In this document: in pieces, positions 1-12,115 of the stretch
How the letters are laid out: each line of letters opens with the position of its first letter
Position numbering within the stretch: the stretch's first letter is position 1
From: Corynespora cassiicola
Lineage: Eukaryota; Ascomycota; Dothideomycetes; Pleosporales; Corynesporascaceae
Length of the DNA: 64,000 nucleotides
Reading direction: 5' to 3'
NCBI GenBank assembly: GCA_022059125.1
Contig: JAEUWY010000012.1
Location: 186,001 to 250,000, forward strand
Position numbers and translations under genes: made by a program
The notes under the pieces: generated by a model
What the model was told of the DNA's origin: nothing
Database searches by the model: none
What the model saw: the letters and a program-made list of their open reading frames with translations, nothing else

Positions 1-91
1 CCAGCTTCACCCCCGCCCAAGCCAGAACCCTCCGGCCCGCCCTTCACCAGCGACACTGAACAAGCCATACCAGGCGCAAACACTCTACAGA

Positions 92-358
92 ATGGCTTCA
101 GGACAGCCCCCGCCCCAGCCTCCGCGACGCACAGGCACCGACGCCGATCTCCTCCCGCAAGGCCAGGAGCGGGCCGAGCAGATAGAAACCCTCCAGTCGC
201 TGGAAGCAAACCGCCCGCAAAGCGAAGACGAGAAGAACCAAGAGATACTGCAGCGCGAGTTCCCCAAGATCGATTCGAGCTTGATCGCGGCCATATACGG
301 CGACTCGAACAGCCTGAGCGCGACGAGGGAGATGTTGCAGGAGCTGAGTTCGGAATAG
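92..358 (+). CDS. Small CUE-like domain protein
   Basis: Intact 88-residue reading frame. The N-terminal half is Pro/Gln/Glu-rich and looks disordered. Residues about 52-88 resemble a CUE ubiquitin-binding domain: a leading FP pair, then a hydrophobic helix with IAAIYGDSN, and a closing LQEL that matches the di-leucine position. CUE domains bind monoubiquitin, so a role in ubiquitin-linked trafficking or degradation is likely but not shown. The ATG follows a purine-rich context after about 90 bp of leader. It could be only one exon of a larger gene, since the window begins just upstream. Confidence 0.65.
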   Translation: MASGQPPPQPPRRTGTDADLLPQGQERAEQIETLQSLEANRPQSEDEKNQEILQREFPKIDSSLIAAIYGDSNSLSATREMLQELSSE

Positions 359-854
359 TGGATCGTGTCCCGGGACCATCAAGGCATGCGCGACGTGGGC
401 TGTACCGGTTGGATCGGTACGCTGCTTCATGGGACCGGCGTACGACGCGAGGAATTCGATGACTGATGCCATGGGCGTGCGCCCCTAGCACCTTTGAGTA
501 GGGACTGTCCGCGTATCAATAATGAAGTACACGGCGGCCCGTCCTGATGGGCAACCCGTGTATGAATGATGAGCTTTTGATCAAAGTCTAGGGTACTTCT
601 CAATGTGGTTGGTGACAAGGAATCTCAACTTCAACGACTTCACAAGTTCGCTTGACCCGCGGTGCTTCGAAGAACCAATCCTAATCCCCTGTCCGACGCG
701 GTCCCAGTCTCCCGGTTTTTGGGGAAATTCAGATCAAACGTCAATGTACTAGCCAGGGTCACGTTCATGTCGCGGACCCTACTTTGATCAGAAGTCGGTT
801 CATCTAATCCTTGACATTTTCTTCATGACATATATCTCGACGACTTTGTACAGC
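359..854. other. Intergenic, no gene seen
   Basis: The stretch lies between the CUE-like gene and the stop codon of the converging dehydrogenase. It has ordinary composition, and its short reading frames have no recognisable protein features. It probably holds both 3' untranslated regions. Confidence 0.5.
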
Positions 855-2034
855 TCATAGCTTGAAGCTGCGTCTGACTAGTTTTTCGCTCAGTTCCCAC
901 AGCTTCCCCGCCAACTCGGCGTCTTTGGCGTGCGGAGCAGCCTCGACAATTTGACAATCATGCAGCAGAATTCCTTTGGGCTCTGTGCTCTTGTCAGACA
1001 CAACGCATCGAGCCATGGAAGAAGGTACATACCATTCAGCACCGGGTCCAAGGCGGCAACCAAAGTAGTAGCCGCTCCCTGGTCGTGGTCTTTCCAGAAA
1101 GGGCTCGTCTTGCGAATAGCCTCCTCGCCGTCCGGGTCGAGGTCTCTGCTAAGGCCTGTCCAGATGGCTACCATGGTGCTCTTGTCAGTAATGTCATATA
1201 CTACCATCGGCACGGAAAACTTACATCCTGGGTGAACTGCATAACTGACAATTCCTTGTGCTTCTAACTGCTGGGTAAGGGACAAGGAAAACAGTATATT
1301 CGCCGTCTTTGACTGCCCATACGCGATGTAGGGGTTGTAGCCGTCGTCCGCGCCCTGCTGGAACATTGGTGGCAGGGCAGCATGCATCTCGCTGGACGGA
1401 ACCTCTTTACCCTCGAGGTTATAATCATGAAACCTTATCGGACTCAAGCGATGGCCCAAACTCGTCAGATTTATAACTCGCGTGGATCCACGGGTATTAA
1501 GCCTGGCTGATTTGAGAAGTTGAGGCAGGAGCAAGTTGGTGAGGAGAAAGTGGCCAATGTGGTTGCTGCCAAATTGCCCTTCGATGTGCTCAGCTGTCCA
1601 GAGACGTTTTGGAGACATGATGCCCGCGTTGTTGATGACCACGTCGAGGCGATCGGTAAGTTTTCCGACATCTGATGCCGTTCGGCCCACTGCCGACTGC
1701 GACATTAGGTCGAGGAGAACTGTTTCGACACGGGTGTTGGGATACGCGCTTCTAATCGAGTGCACCACAGCATCGAGTTTGGATTGTGTGCGGGATGCCA
1801 AGATCAAAAGGCCTGGGCCCTGGGAGGCGATGCTCAATGCTGTAGAGGAGCCTATGCTCTCTGGCGATACTCCGGTGACTAGAACTTGGTTGAGAGTAAG
1901 TAACTCGATCAGACAAGACCCAAGGTACCCTTGTACTTACCATGTTTCCCATGCACATGTTCGGAAAAGGCCTTTGCCACATCTAGCCCACCCGTCTCTT
2001 GATTCCACTCGGGATGGGTCAAGCGCACTGACAT
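855..2034 (-). CDS. Short-chain dehydrogenase/reductase (SDR)
   Basis: Model on the minus strand with exons 1941-2034, 1225-1884, 1033-1167 and 855-973, giving 335 residues. The cofactor segment reads VLVTGVSPESIG, a variant of TGxxxGIG. The NNAGIM motif and a YGQSK (YxxxK) catalytic pair follow. The splice at 1168-1224 restores the typical VHPG-S-IWTGL sequence, and the last splice restores a GILLHDCQIVEAAPHA tail typical of fungal retinol-dehydrogenase/WWOX-like SDRs. It probably oxidises or reduces a small alcohol or ketone with NAD(P). The FAD monooxygenase starts about 850 bp away in the divergent direction, so the two may share a promoter region. The substrate is unknown. Confidence 0.85.
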
Positions 2035-2887
2035 GTTGTAGTCCTGGGAGAAACGTCACAGTGTTTGGGGACCAGTAAAAAGATGCATTATTGCTGAGAA
2101 ACTCCGAGGGCCCTGCAGATGTCATGCTTTTATTACTTTCCAGGGTTATCTTCCTTGTCAAACGGCCTCCACGCCCCAATCGTCCCATGCGTGCCGACCT
2201 ACCATCGGGCTAGAAACGCCCCCACCCATTCACAGCGAAACCTAGTCATAACGTAGTGCACCCCCAAGTAGATGCTGTTATGATCCCCATCCCCCAAGCA
2301 CACTTTCAGTGACACCGAGGTACACCCCACTGGCCGCTGGCTGAATCTGGTATCGCGCGGTGGCTTCGCTGCCACGTCCCCGCACCACACATGTGGGGCG
2401 TTCCTTAACCCCAACCCAAGCTTCCAAGGTTGGATCAGGGCATGCATCCCACCGGTCATGCGTATTGCAATATATTCGGCACATGTACTTCCACCCCTCA
2501 TCCGCTCGCGCCCCAACGCCCAAGGCGCGCCTTGGAGATCCCGGTAAACCAGGCCAGCCATGACGATTGGCCGGCTGAAGTACACACTCGTGGTCCAGAT
2601 CGGAGGCATGCCGCCTAGTTCCAACGCGTAAACCATTCCTAGCTGTTCTTGTCAGGCCATTCCAAGATGTCATTCGCGTGGTTCAATAGGTTTTGGTGGA
2701 AAACGATCCCGGGGTTTCTCAGCCCCACCACCCAGGGCCCCGGATATTTCCTATGAATCTTTCGGTCGCTCTCAGCTTGTACCCGGCTGAACACTTGTTT
2801 TCACAGCCAGACAGCGAACACCGAGTCGACGGTAGAGCCTGACGAATGCCACTTCGCGCCAGAATTGACGATTCCAAACTCCCCACC
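2035..2887. promoter_or_regulatory. Divergent intergenic region, SDR / FAD monooxygenase
   Basis: This 850-bp stretch separates the starts of two divergently oriented oxidoreductase genes. Overlapping minus-strand reading frames at about 2200-2670 and 2720-3070 have no protein family features and look random. The region probably contains both promoters, but no specific operator could be assigned. Confidence 0.4.
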
Positions 2888-4329
2888 ATGGCTATCTCGC
2901 AAGCAAACGGCCCAAGTAATGTTCCAAAGCCCAAGACTGGAATCAGAGTCATTATAGTGGGTGCAGGTATGTGAGACTGATCTCCACCGCCATGCTTGGG
3001 CGCGATCGTTGGGCCATACTGACCAGGGCGCAAAAGGATTCGGAGGTCTCACGGCTGCCATAGAATGCATTCGCCAGGGACATTCGCCAGTAATTTACGA
3101 GTCGTTCCCGTCGCTCAAGATCCTTGGTGACATCATTTCCTTCGGTCCAAACGCAGGCCGCATCTTCTATCGATGGTCGAAGGGCGAGATCGCCAAGAAA
3201 ATGCGGGCGTTGTCCATCGATCTCACCAACTATGGCTTCAACATCCACAAGTATGACACGGGGGAGATTGTCATCAACCAGAAGACCCCCATCAAGGATG
3301 AGACCGCGCCGGTCTTCAATGGGCATCGCGGGGAGCTGCACGAAATCGTCTTCAATTATGCAAAGGAAATTGGGGTCGAAATCAACCTAGGGCATAGAGT
3401 GGAGAAGTACTTTGAGACGGAGACTGGAGCTGGCATCATTCTCGATGAAGGCACAAGGATCGAGGGAGATCTTGTGGTTGGAAGCGACGGAGTGAGAAGC
3501 AAGGCGCGCACGCTTGTGTTGGGATATGAAGACAAGCCCAAGTCGTCTGGGTATGCCGTTTGGCGGGCCTGGTTCAGCAACAAGGACATGATTGCTGACC
3601 CTGAAACGCGTCAATTCTGCGAAAATGGCGATACTTTCAACGGCTGGATAGGTATGTCGCACCTCGCCCCATTCCCAATAAAAGTGGCGTGCTGACTGGA
3701 GAAAAGGGCCCGATGTGCACTTCCTTTTCAGTACCCTCAAAAATGGATCCGACTGCTGCTGGGTCCTAACCCACCGGGATGAAGCCGATATCGAGGAATC
3801 ATGGTCCTTCCCAGGCTATATCAGGGACGTAAAGAAGGTACTGGAGGGTTGGGATCCCATGTGCACAAAGATCATATCCAAGACGCCCGAAGAGAAATTG
3901 GTAGATTGGAAGCTAGTCTATCGAGATCCTCTGCCGACGTGGGTCTCTGGCTATGGCGATGCGCCTGGCCATGGACGCATATGTCTTTTGGGCGATGCCG
4001 CTCACCCTTTTTTACCCACAAGCGCCCAAGGCGCTACACAAGCTCTGGAAGATGGCGTCACGCTTGCCGTTCTTCTGAGGAAGGCTGGTAAGGAAAACAT
4101 CAGGGCTGCTTTGAAAGCGTATCAGGATGTGAGATATGAGCGCGTAGGCAAAGTCCAAAAGACGGGCGAGACCACCAGGGATATGTGGCACAAGACGGAC
4201 TGGGAGAAGGTCAAAAAGGAGCCCGAAAGTATTCAGTTGCCCCGCGAAGATTGGATATTTGGGTTCGACGCTGAGAAACATGCCGAGGAGGTGGGAGACG
4301 AAATGCTAGCTAAACACACCGTTGCGTAG
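2888..4329 (+). CDS. FAD-dependent monooxygenase (salicylate hydroxylase-like)
   Basis: Exons 2888-2966, 3037-3651 and 3707-4329 give 438 residues. The first splice creates the dinucleotide-binding motif GAGFGG (residues 25-30) followed by LTAAIEC. The DG motif (GSDGVRSKAR) and the GD motif (LLGDAAHPFLPTSAQGA) follow in order, as in class A flavoprotein hydroxylases (UbiH, salicylate and 6-hydroxynicotinate hydroxylases). The enzyme probably inserts one oxygen into an aromatic or polyene substrate using NAD(P)H, in the cytosol. No membrane anchor is visible. Its neighbours are an SDR, an MFS transporter and a P450, suggesting a shared pathway. The exact substrate cannot be read from the sequence. 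Confidence 0.88.
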
Positions 4330-4855
4330 TGAGCACAATACATACATTTCTAACTGAATATCTGAACACTAAGATTGAATGATGCACAGTCATTCAGGTG
4401 TGACATACTAGAATTGAATGATTAGAATGTGCAATTAGGTGGTGGGAGAGAGGGTATTGGACGACCTGTCGTGGTTGGTGATCAACATACAAAACCAAAC
4501 CGATGCAATCATGGTCTTTTTAGCATATTTTCGGTTCGACGCTGCTCATGTCTCGAGCAAAATATCGCTGAGATTATGGTATCACTTCTGACAGGATATG
4601 CGCATAACTGAGTTTCAATTTCCCAGTGATTATCGAAAAGATCGCTGATTCTTGAATTCAAGTCCGGAACATTGATTCAGAGTACACTGGTGATCTTATT
4701 TTAGGCAAGGAAACTGCAATAAAAGCCCACTATGCTAACTGCTGGTTCATCAACCAGAGTTTGTGCGCAGTCTTCTCCCAAAATAGCGTTCAAATCAAGT
4801 GCCTAAACAGCCATTTGGGAAAGGCTGGAGAGCTCTGGAAATTATAGCAGAACAA
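4330..4855. other. Intergenic between convergent genes
   Basis: Slightly AT-rich spacer between the stop codons of the FAD monooxygenase and the transporter. Nothing beyond probable 3' untranslated regions is visible. Confidence 0.45.
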
Positions 4856-6843
4856 TTATCCGACGTGAACAGTTGTGTCTGCAGTTGCCTTTTCATTATG
4901 CCAAACTTGCCTTTCCGTGCTCTTCCTATCTAGCTTTTCGTCGGGAATATGCCTCCCTGTACAGACGTATTTGCGAAACTTTCGAGCGGGCAGTTTGGCC
5001 TCGAACATCTCGTCGATCTCCTCGAGGGTACGGTTTTTGATCTCAGGCAAGTAGAAGTACACCCAAGCGACTGTGATAAAGCAGCTGGGTGCCCAAATCC
5101 AACCTAGAAGATTTGGTTAGCAATGAATAACACAGTTATTCTATTGATTCTATGGATGCGTGCTTACCATATTCTGGGCCCCAGTTTAGGGAGTCAGGAT
5201 TGATAAAATATGGTGCAGTGAAAGTTGCCAGCCACGCACCAGCGAACCCGACAGCGGCCGCAATGCCAAATGTGTACGAACGAAGGCGTTCTACAGATTT
5301 ATAAGCATCACTATCTTGATCTTTGCATAGTTTTGTAGTCATTGGGGCATTGAGACATTGCTTACGCGAGGGGATTTCTCCGCCAGCCAGCCACGCATAC
5401 GTGGCGACCATTCCGTTGTATCCGCAAATGTAAATGACTGACATGGCAACTATTACCTGTTTCGCTAATCATTAAAAGGCTAATATAGACTCATGAAAAG
5501 CATAGACTTACTTTTCCGGTGCCCACCGTGCCTGGGTGGACGTGGTATACAGCTGCGATTATGATTTGGGATACACCACAGATAGACATGCCAATCATCA
5601 AGAAAACACGCCGGCGGCCAATCTTCGAGATTACCGCACTGTTGATTAGTATAACAACCACACCGACGGCAGTCAAGATGCAGGAATTCATGAAGGCGTT
5701 ACCGACTCTGTAGTGGAGAGTGCGAAGTCAGTACATCAATTCATCCCCGAAGCTGAAGTGAGGGCAGAGCACTGACTTGGCCATTTCGAAAAAGTAAGTC
5801 CCGTACGCTAGTAAGTCTGTTTAGTGTATTATACACTTGCAACTACCCTGGGGCAGCACTCACCGATCATGAACATGGCTCCAGAGGCTGCCTGAGTCGA
5901 TATCGCCGCAACAGCCAGGAGGGTCCTCCGTCGATCGATGGGATTCTTCCATATGTCGATGAAGCTGGCACTGGAAGCCAACTCCTTCTCTGCGAGGATG
6001 GCAGATTGTATCTCACCCATTTCTTCGGGGACGGCCTCCTTGTTCGGTCTCATCCAAAGAAGAGATCTGTGCGCTTCGTCATTCTTCTCCATCAAAAGTA
6101 GCCACCTCGGGCTCTCTGGGATGAAGAACAGTCCGATCGACATGAGAACAGGGACAATGTAGATGATCCCAAGGGGAATAAGATACGACTCTCGTCCTGG
6201 TATGCTGTGTGTTGCATTGTCGACCACAGTGCCGATGAGTGTGCCTATGCTCGTCCAAGATTGGAAAACCGAAATCATGAGACCTCGATACCGAGCAGGC
6301 GCGCTTTCCTTGAAAATGTTCAATCACAATACTCTTGAATGTACTTTCTTGGGCATACCTGAATGTACAGCTGGGAGAAGGTCATGTACCAGCCGTTGGC
6401 GATACCGATAAGAAGTCTGCCAGCATATAGACCTGCCATGTTTGTTGTTGCCATCATGATCACGTTCGAAGCGCAGCAAAGGATGGAAGCCATCCAAAGA
6501 CACTGCCGTCGACCCAACCAGGTAGCCAGAAAGCCTGCACTGGAAGAGCTAAGGAATGCTCCAAGTGTCATCAGCGAAGATATGAGCTGTTGTCGAGTTG
6601 TAGAGATGTTGTAGCCAATAGGACTGGTAGGGTCTCTGTGTCCGAAAACCTATCACTGTTCAGCAATTTTGAGCTATTGCTTGTCCGAGGGACATCAACC
6701 TCAAGAAATCCAGGCATAGCCTGAAGACCGCCAATGGCACCAAAGTCGATGCCATACTGGAACGGGCTCATTGACACCAGCGTGCACGCAAGGAGGCATT
6801 TCCAGTTCTCTAGGAGACCTTTACCTGTTGAACTCTCGGGCAT
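4856..6843 (-). CDS. MFS sugar transporter
   Basis: Eight exons on the minus strand (6700-6843, 6359-6649, 5864-6308, 5777-5816, 5512-5707, 5366-5456, 5168-5290, 4856-5103) give 525 residues, the usual size for fungal hexose or alpha-glucoside permeases. Signatures in order: QYGIDFGAIGG in the first membrane segment, GRR, PESPRWLL in the central region, a second GRRR loop, and GEIPSQRLRSYTFG, which appears only after splicing. About twelve hydrophobic segments are expected. The cytoplasmic tail is short and hydrophilic. It likely moves a sugar or glycosylated compound into the cell by proton symport. An alternative start 48 bp upstream (at 6891) is in frame. It is convergent with the FAD monooxygenase. 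Confidence 0.88.
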
Positions 6844-8498
6844 TTTGATAATATGTTGGCTGTTACACTTGATAGAGATCAGTGGGTGCACGAGGCAGAA
6901 ATTGGTGAGACAAGAGTTTCGTAAGGGTAGACCAGGCTCGTCCTCATGTACATAGTCTAAGAAAATCCAGGGCGCTATTCGAAAGCATCAAATCAATGAA
7001 GGTGCATATTTGAATGCAAGTCACGTCCCAATTGAAACATGACCCAATATCTGCCGATAGGCGCATGCCTGCTTCCCGAGACCTAGCGCGTTCGGGTTTG
7101 TGGGGATGACTGCGGGGAGAGCCAGGCCCAAGCCAATCATTGCTATAACCTGGTTAGCAAGCCTGCCAGCTTTTCAAATAAGGAATGCGTGGGGAAAGAT
7201 TTGTTATCGACACCCCTGGTTATGTGGGCTGGGTTGATGAGCGCCATGTACCATGTTTCGCATGCGCGATTGGCCAGCGCAGCCCATGCACAGGCTGGGC
7301 GAAGATGGGTTCTCCAACGGCTAAAGCGTCGCGTCGGATTGATAAAGCCGTGTAACTTTGATGACGAACAGAGCATAATGTTCCAGGACTGCTCTCCGCT
7401 TCGCTAACATGTACGCCGCAGCCTCAGTCTAGGCCGTTCAGTGCAGGCGCAGCCAGCAATTACACGCAATTCAATAGGGTTCGTCTGCAAATTAAGTTAA
7501 GAAAAAAAAAAAGAAGAGGATGGTGACATGAGCAGCACCAGTGATCACAAATCAAGCTCTTTTTGCGAGACGAATTGAACTGTTACAGAGGGCAGGGGTC
7601 TTTGGAATACGAGCGCGTCCTAGTACGAGCTGGGGAAATTGCGGGGGAATCGCCAACCACCATCAGTTCAGCAAGCAAACATAGCATGCAATTCCATTGA
7701 CATGTCTTGCAAGGCTCCCGAGAAACAGACTCTCCGAGTTTGTATCAAACAAGTCGAGCATACGAATTGACCACAGTCTGTACCTGTTCTTGGTAGACAG
7801 ACACTGGTTCAAATGCGGACGCGCATCCAAACAACGAAAAACTGAATGGGCATGAGGCGTTATTCTATATGAAAATGATATGCTATCGAATGACAGAAGG
7901 TCTGAATGAATAACGACTGGTCCTCTCCTCCTTCAACCCCCTTGGAAACGGTCTGCGACCTGTCCAGATTCGAATTGGGATCCGTCCACTCCATATTTTG
8001 GCCATCGTGTGCATGCTGGGTTTCTTTCTTTTTAGCAATTTAGATCAGTTTTCTTGCGTTGAACACGTTCGATTATCTCGATGTCGACATGCATGGCCTG
8101 ACATGAGAATCGCCCTGCACGGCCCTTTGTCGCGTCGCGTGGCAGAAAACAAATCCTTGCATCAGCCAGTACCAGTCGCCACGTACCACAAGGCACGTCC
8201 TCGGAACGGGTGCGGCTATTCGGGTTCTGCTATGTTGTCATTTTGCCGGTTATGTGCCCCACCACCACCACCATGTGGGGTTGAGTACTTCTCCACCAGC
8301 CATGCAAGCCTCTAGCACAGCAAACCCTGGGCTCGGTCTGCGAGGAGTCGCCGCGCCCCCAAAGAGTACGCTTCATCTCTTCGCTAGCCCAGGCGTGTCG
8401 CTCTGCTCCCACTTCGTATGTTGTGGTATGATTAGGTCCAAGAAGCCAGATTTGGGATCCTACTTCTCCAGCATCCTGGAGTCAAAGCTGGTGCAGGA
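6844..8498. other. Long intergenic region upstream of the P450
   Basis: About 1.65 kb with no supported gene. It contains an A-rich run near 7500. Small reading frames (for example 7998-8315) show no conserved features. It must include the promoters of the divergently transcribed transporter and P450 genes. No clear regulator sites were recognised. Confidence 0.45.
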
Positions 8499-10391
8499 AT
8501 GACTATTGAACAACTGTTCGAGGCATTGCCTCTTCATTACCTTCAGTATGGCATAGCAAAATTCGGCGCCAGCAATTTGGTTCTTGCCTTTTCTGCTGTA
8601 TTAGCTCTGTGTCTCTTTGCGGATTACACATGGATGCTTCATCTGAGGTCCAAGATGGTCAGAAGAGTTGCCATGGCATACGTATAGCGTTGGGACTGAC
8701 CGAAGAACAGCCCCCGGGGCCCTTTCCTTGGCCTATTGTAGGGAACACCTTCCAACTTCCCGATAGCAAGCCCTGGATCTACTTTGAACGATTGTCGAAG
8801 GAATACAAAACACCGCTGATTACATATTGGATTGGCAGGTTCGTAGACGCGAAACTTTTTTACTGCATTCGCTAATCGAAATTCTCAGGAATCCCACGGT
8901 CTGGATCAATGATGCTTGGACTGCCAGCGAATTGCTCGATAAGAGAGCGGGCATCTATTGTTCACGTCCACGAATGCTTGTTTTTGCCGAACTAGGTTCT
9001 GGACAAAACAATCTTGTCAATATGATAACAACCACTTCGGCCGAGAGGGATCGCTTCCGAGTGCAAAGAAAGTTGATGCATCAAGGAGTGGGCATCCAAC
9101 AGGTAAAGCGCTATCGTAGCTTCCAGAACGACGAAAGTAAGCTCGTCGCCTATGACATGCTCGAAACACCAGAAGACTATGTCGCTCATTTTGAGCGATA
9201 TGCGACCAGTGTAGTGTCGATAATTGGCTTTGGGAGGCGCGTATCAGACCCCAAGGACCCAATCATCACCGAAGTCATCGCCGTCATGCATCGCGCTGCA
9301 GACCTGAATGTACCCGGTAAAACATTCCCAATGTTGATGGAAACATTTCCCAGTATGTGCCTGATAAAATAAAAAGTAACTAGGTCTGATGTCTTTTGTA
9401 GTTCTAGCAAAAGCTCCAACCGAATATGCCCCATGGAAGCACGGCCTGGGGGCAAGAGGAAAAGCTCATCGAGGGCACGATTTCTTCTACTCGCTCGCTG
9501 CCGAAGCCAACGAAAAGTCCGGGCATGAAAATTGCTACTCAAAGATGCTGTTCAAAGAACAACCCAAATACAGCCTCAGACCTCAGGAAATCTCTGCGCT
9601 AGCAGGGAACCTATTCGGTGCCGGATCTGACACCTCCAGTAGCACTCTGATCACAGCCATTCTCGCCATGCGGGCCTTTCCCGAAACACTGATACCAGCC
9701 TGGGAAGAACTCGATCGTGTCGTTGGACCAGATCGGAGTCCTTCATTCGATGACGACCCCAACTTACCCTATATGCGTGCGTTCGTAAAGGAAGTCTTTC
9801 GGTGGAGATCTGTCGCAATCATCGGAGGCCAACCGCATGCACCCGTACAAGATGACTACTACAACGGCTATCTGATTCCAAAGTCAACATGGGTGCAGGG
9901 AAACGTATGGGCCATTCATCACCACGAACGCGAGTTCCCAGATCCAGATCGTTTCAATCCGAGCCGCTTCCTCAAGAACAGCCCAGACTTCCGGCCTTTT
10001 CCTGGCGAAAGAGGATATATGACATTTGGTTGGGGAAGAAGAGTCTGCTCGGGTCAGGCGCTTGCCGAACAAGGAACATGGCTCACCGTCGTGAGGTTGG
10101 TGTGGGGGTTCATGATTGCCCCTGCGCTAGATGAAAATGGAAGACCAATGCCAGTAGACATTTTTGACTATACGCAAGTCCCTCTAGTACTGTTTCTTGG
10201 AAGCTCAGATAGCTAACTTGAATAGAAACGGCCTCAATATGCGACCACGGCCCTTTAAAGTCAGCATCAAGCCACGAAGCGAAGCTATCCGACAGGCTAT
10301 CATCCGCGAAGGAAAGCAAGCCCTTTTGGATCTGGCTCAATACGAAGGTGAGACCAAATATAGGATGAGCACATTCTATCAGAAATCATAG
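8499..10391 (+). CDS. Cytochrome P450 monooxygenase (OrdA-like)
   Basis: Exons 8499-8657, 8711-8838, 8889-9352, 9402-10173 and 10226-10391 give 562 residues. An N-terminal hydrophobic helix (residues about 20-50) anchors the protein in the ER membrane. The proline-rich hinge PPGPFPW follows directly after the first splice. Then come the I-helix AGSDTSSST, the ExxR segment KEVFRWR, and the haem loop FGWGRRVCSG with the cysteine thiolate. The sequence resembles O-methylsterigmatocystin-oxidoreductase-type fungal P450s. The last intron needs a GC donor (AC|GCAAGT) to give the family-typical DYTNGLNMRPRPF. It may oxidise the same compound family as the neighbouring SDR and FAD monooxygenase. The substrate is unknown. 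Confidence 0.9.
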
Positions 10392-10531
10392 GCTTCAATT
10401 AGAGTCCTAGGCTTTGAAAAGAAACCGTCGAGGGCACTGTGTAGGCAACCTTAGCGGCAGAATCGGGTACTATAGTTGATAACCTCCCAACGCAAATATG
10501 TTGGGACAATTGAATATGTCACGAAAAGCAT

Positions 10532-11408
10532 TTAATAGCTCGCATCTTCCCGCATAGCCCAAATGTGATCCTCTCTGGAATTGGTTTGTGCGTAAACAAT
10601 CCCCTTGGGCCTGGCTATATCTAGCTGTGCTAGAACAAGATATGGCGCTTCCATTGCAGCAACTTCCAGTAAGAGTATTTCCTTCTCTTGGCTCTTCAAG
10701 GCCTCTGTCCCAGGCTGGATAAGACCTGCAGACAACGTTTCTTCGGATACTTCTTGAAGCAGTAGCCTACAAGACTTGACGAGGAAATTCTAGACACGCT
10801 CCTGGATCTCGAGCGCTTGCAAGCCATGCCCAGGATGCATACCGACTCCATTATACATGTCGTCAAAGGCAATCTCATCACCATCCCAAGAAACAAGCTC
10901 ACCATGGCTCTGTGGGTCACTCCTCCCATTTCAATACACAGTATATTCATCCAAGAATGCCGGCACATTGACACCAGCCGTTTCACCCAGGACAGCCTGC
11001 TTCAGGCCTGAAAGGACGAATTCACGGGGCTCATGTATATTCCTAGCATTAGGTAATTCCAAGAAATCCCTTGTCTCTTTGAGGTCTTCTAGATTCATGC
11101 AAGGCCACATGAAAGCCTCCTTCAACTTGGTGTTCTTCTTCCAGGATTCCATATCAGGGGCGGTTCTTGGGCGACATGTCAGGCCAGGCCGTGAGGAGAA
11201 TCTTCTGCTTATGCTGATTTGACCTTTTTGACCATCTCTTGCGGATTGTGCCTTCATGACGCTCAACAATGGCGTGCAATTCTTCCTTGTCCTTGAACAG
11301 TTCCCCAGATAATTGGCGCGCCTTTCGCCTCACCTTGCTGGGAGACGGGAATGAGGATGGCCTCGGCAAGTGACTTGGCAGACTATCAAAGAAATCGGAC
11401 ATGTTCAT
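10532..11408 (-). pseudogene. Broken copy of a dispersed fungal gene family
   Basis: Reading the minus strand, a protein starts at 11408 with a DFFDSLPSHLPRPSSFPSP opening and a KRWSK segment. I recognise this opening from a repeated, uncharacterised family in filamentous ascomycetes. The frame ends near 11154 at PDMSPKNRP and resumes one base out of phase (ESWKKNTKLKEAFMWPCMNLEDL). It shifts again near 10945 to a stretch with SHGELVSWDGDE. It then meets an in-frame TAG where a Trp codon is expected (ERV-stop-NFLV) and ends with EDHIWAMREDASY at 10532. The Trp-to-stop change is a G-to-A transition, as RIP would make. No function is known. Confidence 0.75.
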
Positions 11409-12115
11409 TTTGTTGGCTGCCTCTCGTCGCTCTGCCGGTCGCTATGAGTGCAACAAGGCCAGGCCTGTGGCGTTAAACGTAGTTTGCGTTTGCTTTCCAC
11501 ACGTCTTAATTGCTGAAGATTGAAAGGGAGCATTCGTTGAAGGTTGTCGCGCTTTGCTGGATACGTGTAGCGTCTTTTCGCCTGGATAAGACAATATAAG
11601 TGTTAAGGATTAAGTGCAACGGGCCCGGAAAGCCGGAGATATATATTGACAAGCCCATGCGCTAATCTAAATAAAGACTAATTTGTCTGCACCCTGGATT
11701 CTCTCTAGGTAAGGTTTGGGGTTGCTGCTAAGGTTAGAGCTCCAGCTTATTGTCACAAAGTTCCACTATCGTGGAAGACGCGAGATTAACCTGTAGTTCT
11801 TCTTCCCTAAAGCAGTATCTAGAATACTTAGCTTGTTTAGTTTAAAAAAAATGTATAAAAAAGAGTGTGTAAGTAACTTAACCTATAGTTATAGTCAAAC
11901 ACTTATTATTAGCAGCTAAAAAGGTTATAGTTTCTGCACAATAGCGTTATTCTTATGTACAAAGCGTAGGAACCAAAGTCCCTAATTGTTAAAAACTACC
12001 TTTTTCTATACATATATTAATAATTTAAATAAGGTAGGATTTAAAAAATCGCTAAAAAAAAACAGTATTAACTATTAGCTACTTAGGTCGAGCCTAGCCT
12101 GTATCACGTTGGAGT
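11409..12115. repeat. AT-rich transposon scar
   Basis: The first 170 bp is normal sequence. From about 11580, and strongly from 11820 to 12070, the DNA turns AT-rich with long A/T runs and many TpA steps, like the large island at the right end of the window. No coding remnant could be identified. It lies between a pseudogene and the 3' end of the 2OG oxygenase gene, and probably represents a short degenerate insertion. Confidence 0.5.

Noticed and set aside
2199..3070. Overlapping minus-strand frames upstream of the FAD monooxygenase
   Set aside because: Composition is random and part of it lies antisense to the monooxygenase first exon.
7998..8315. Plus-strand frame of 105 codons before the P450
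   Set aside because: No hydrophobic core, domain or family resemblance. Probably chance.
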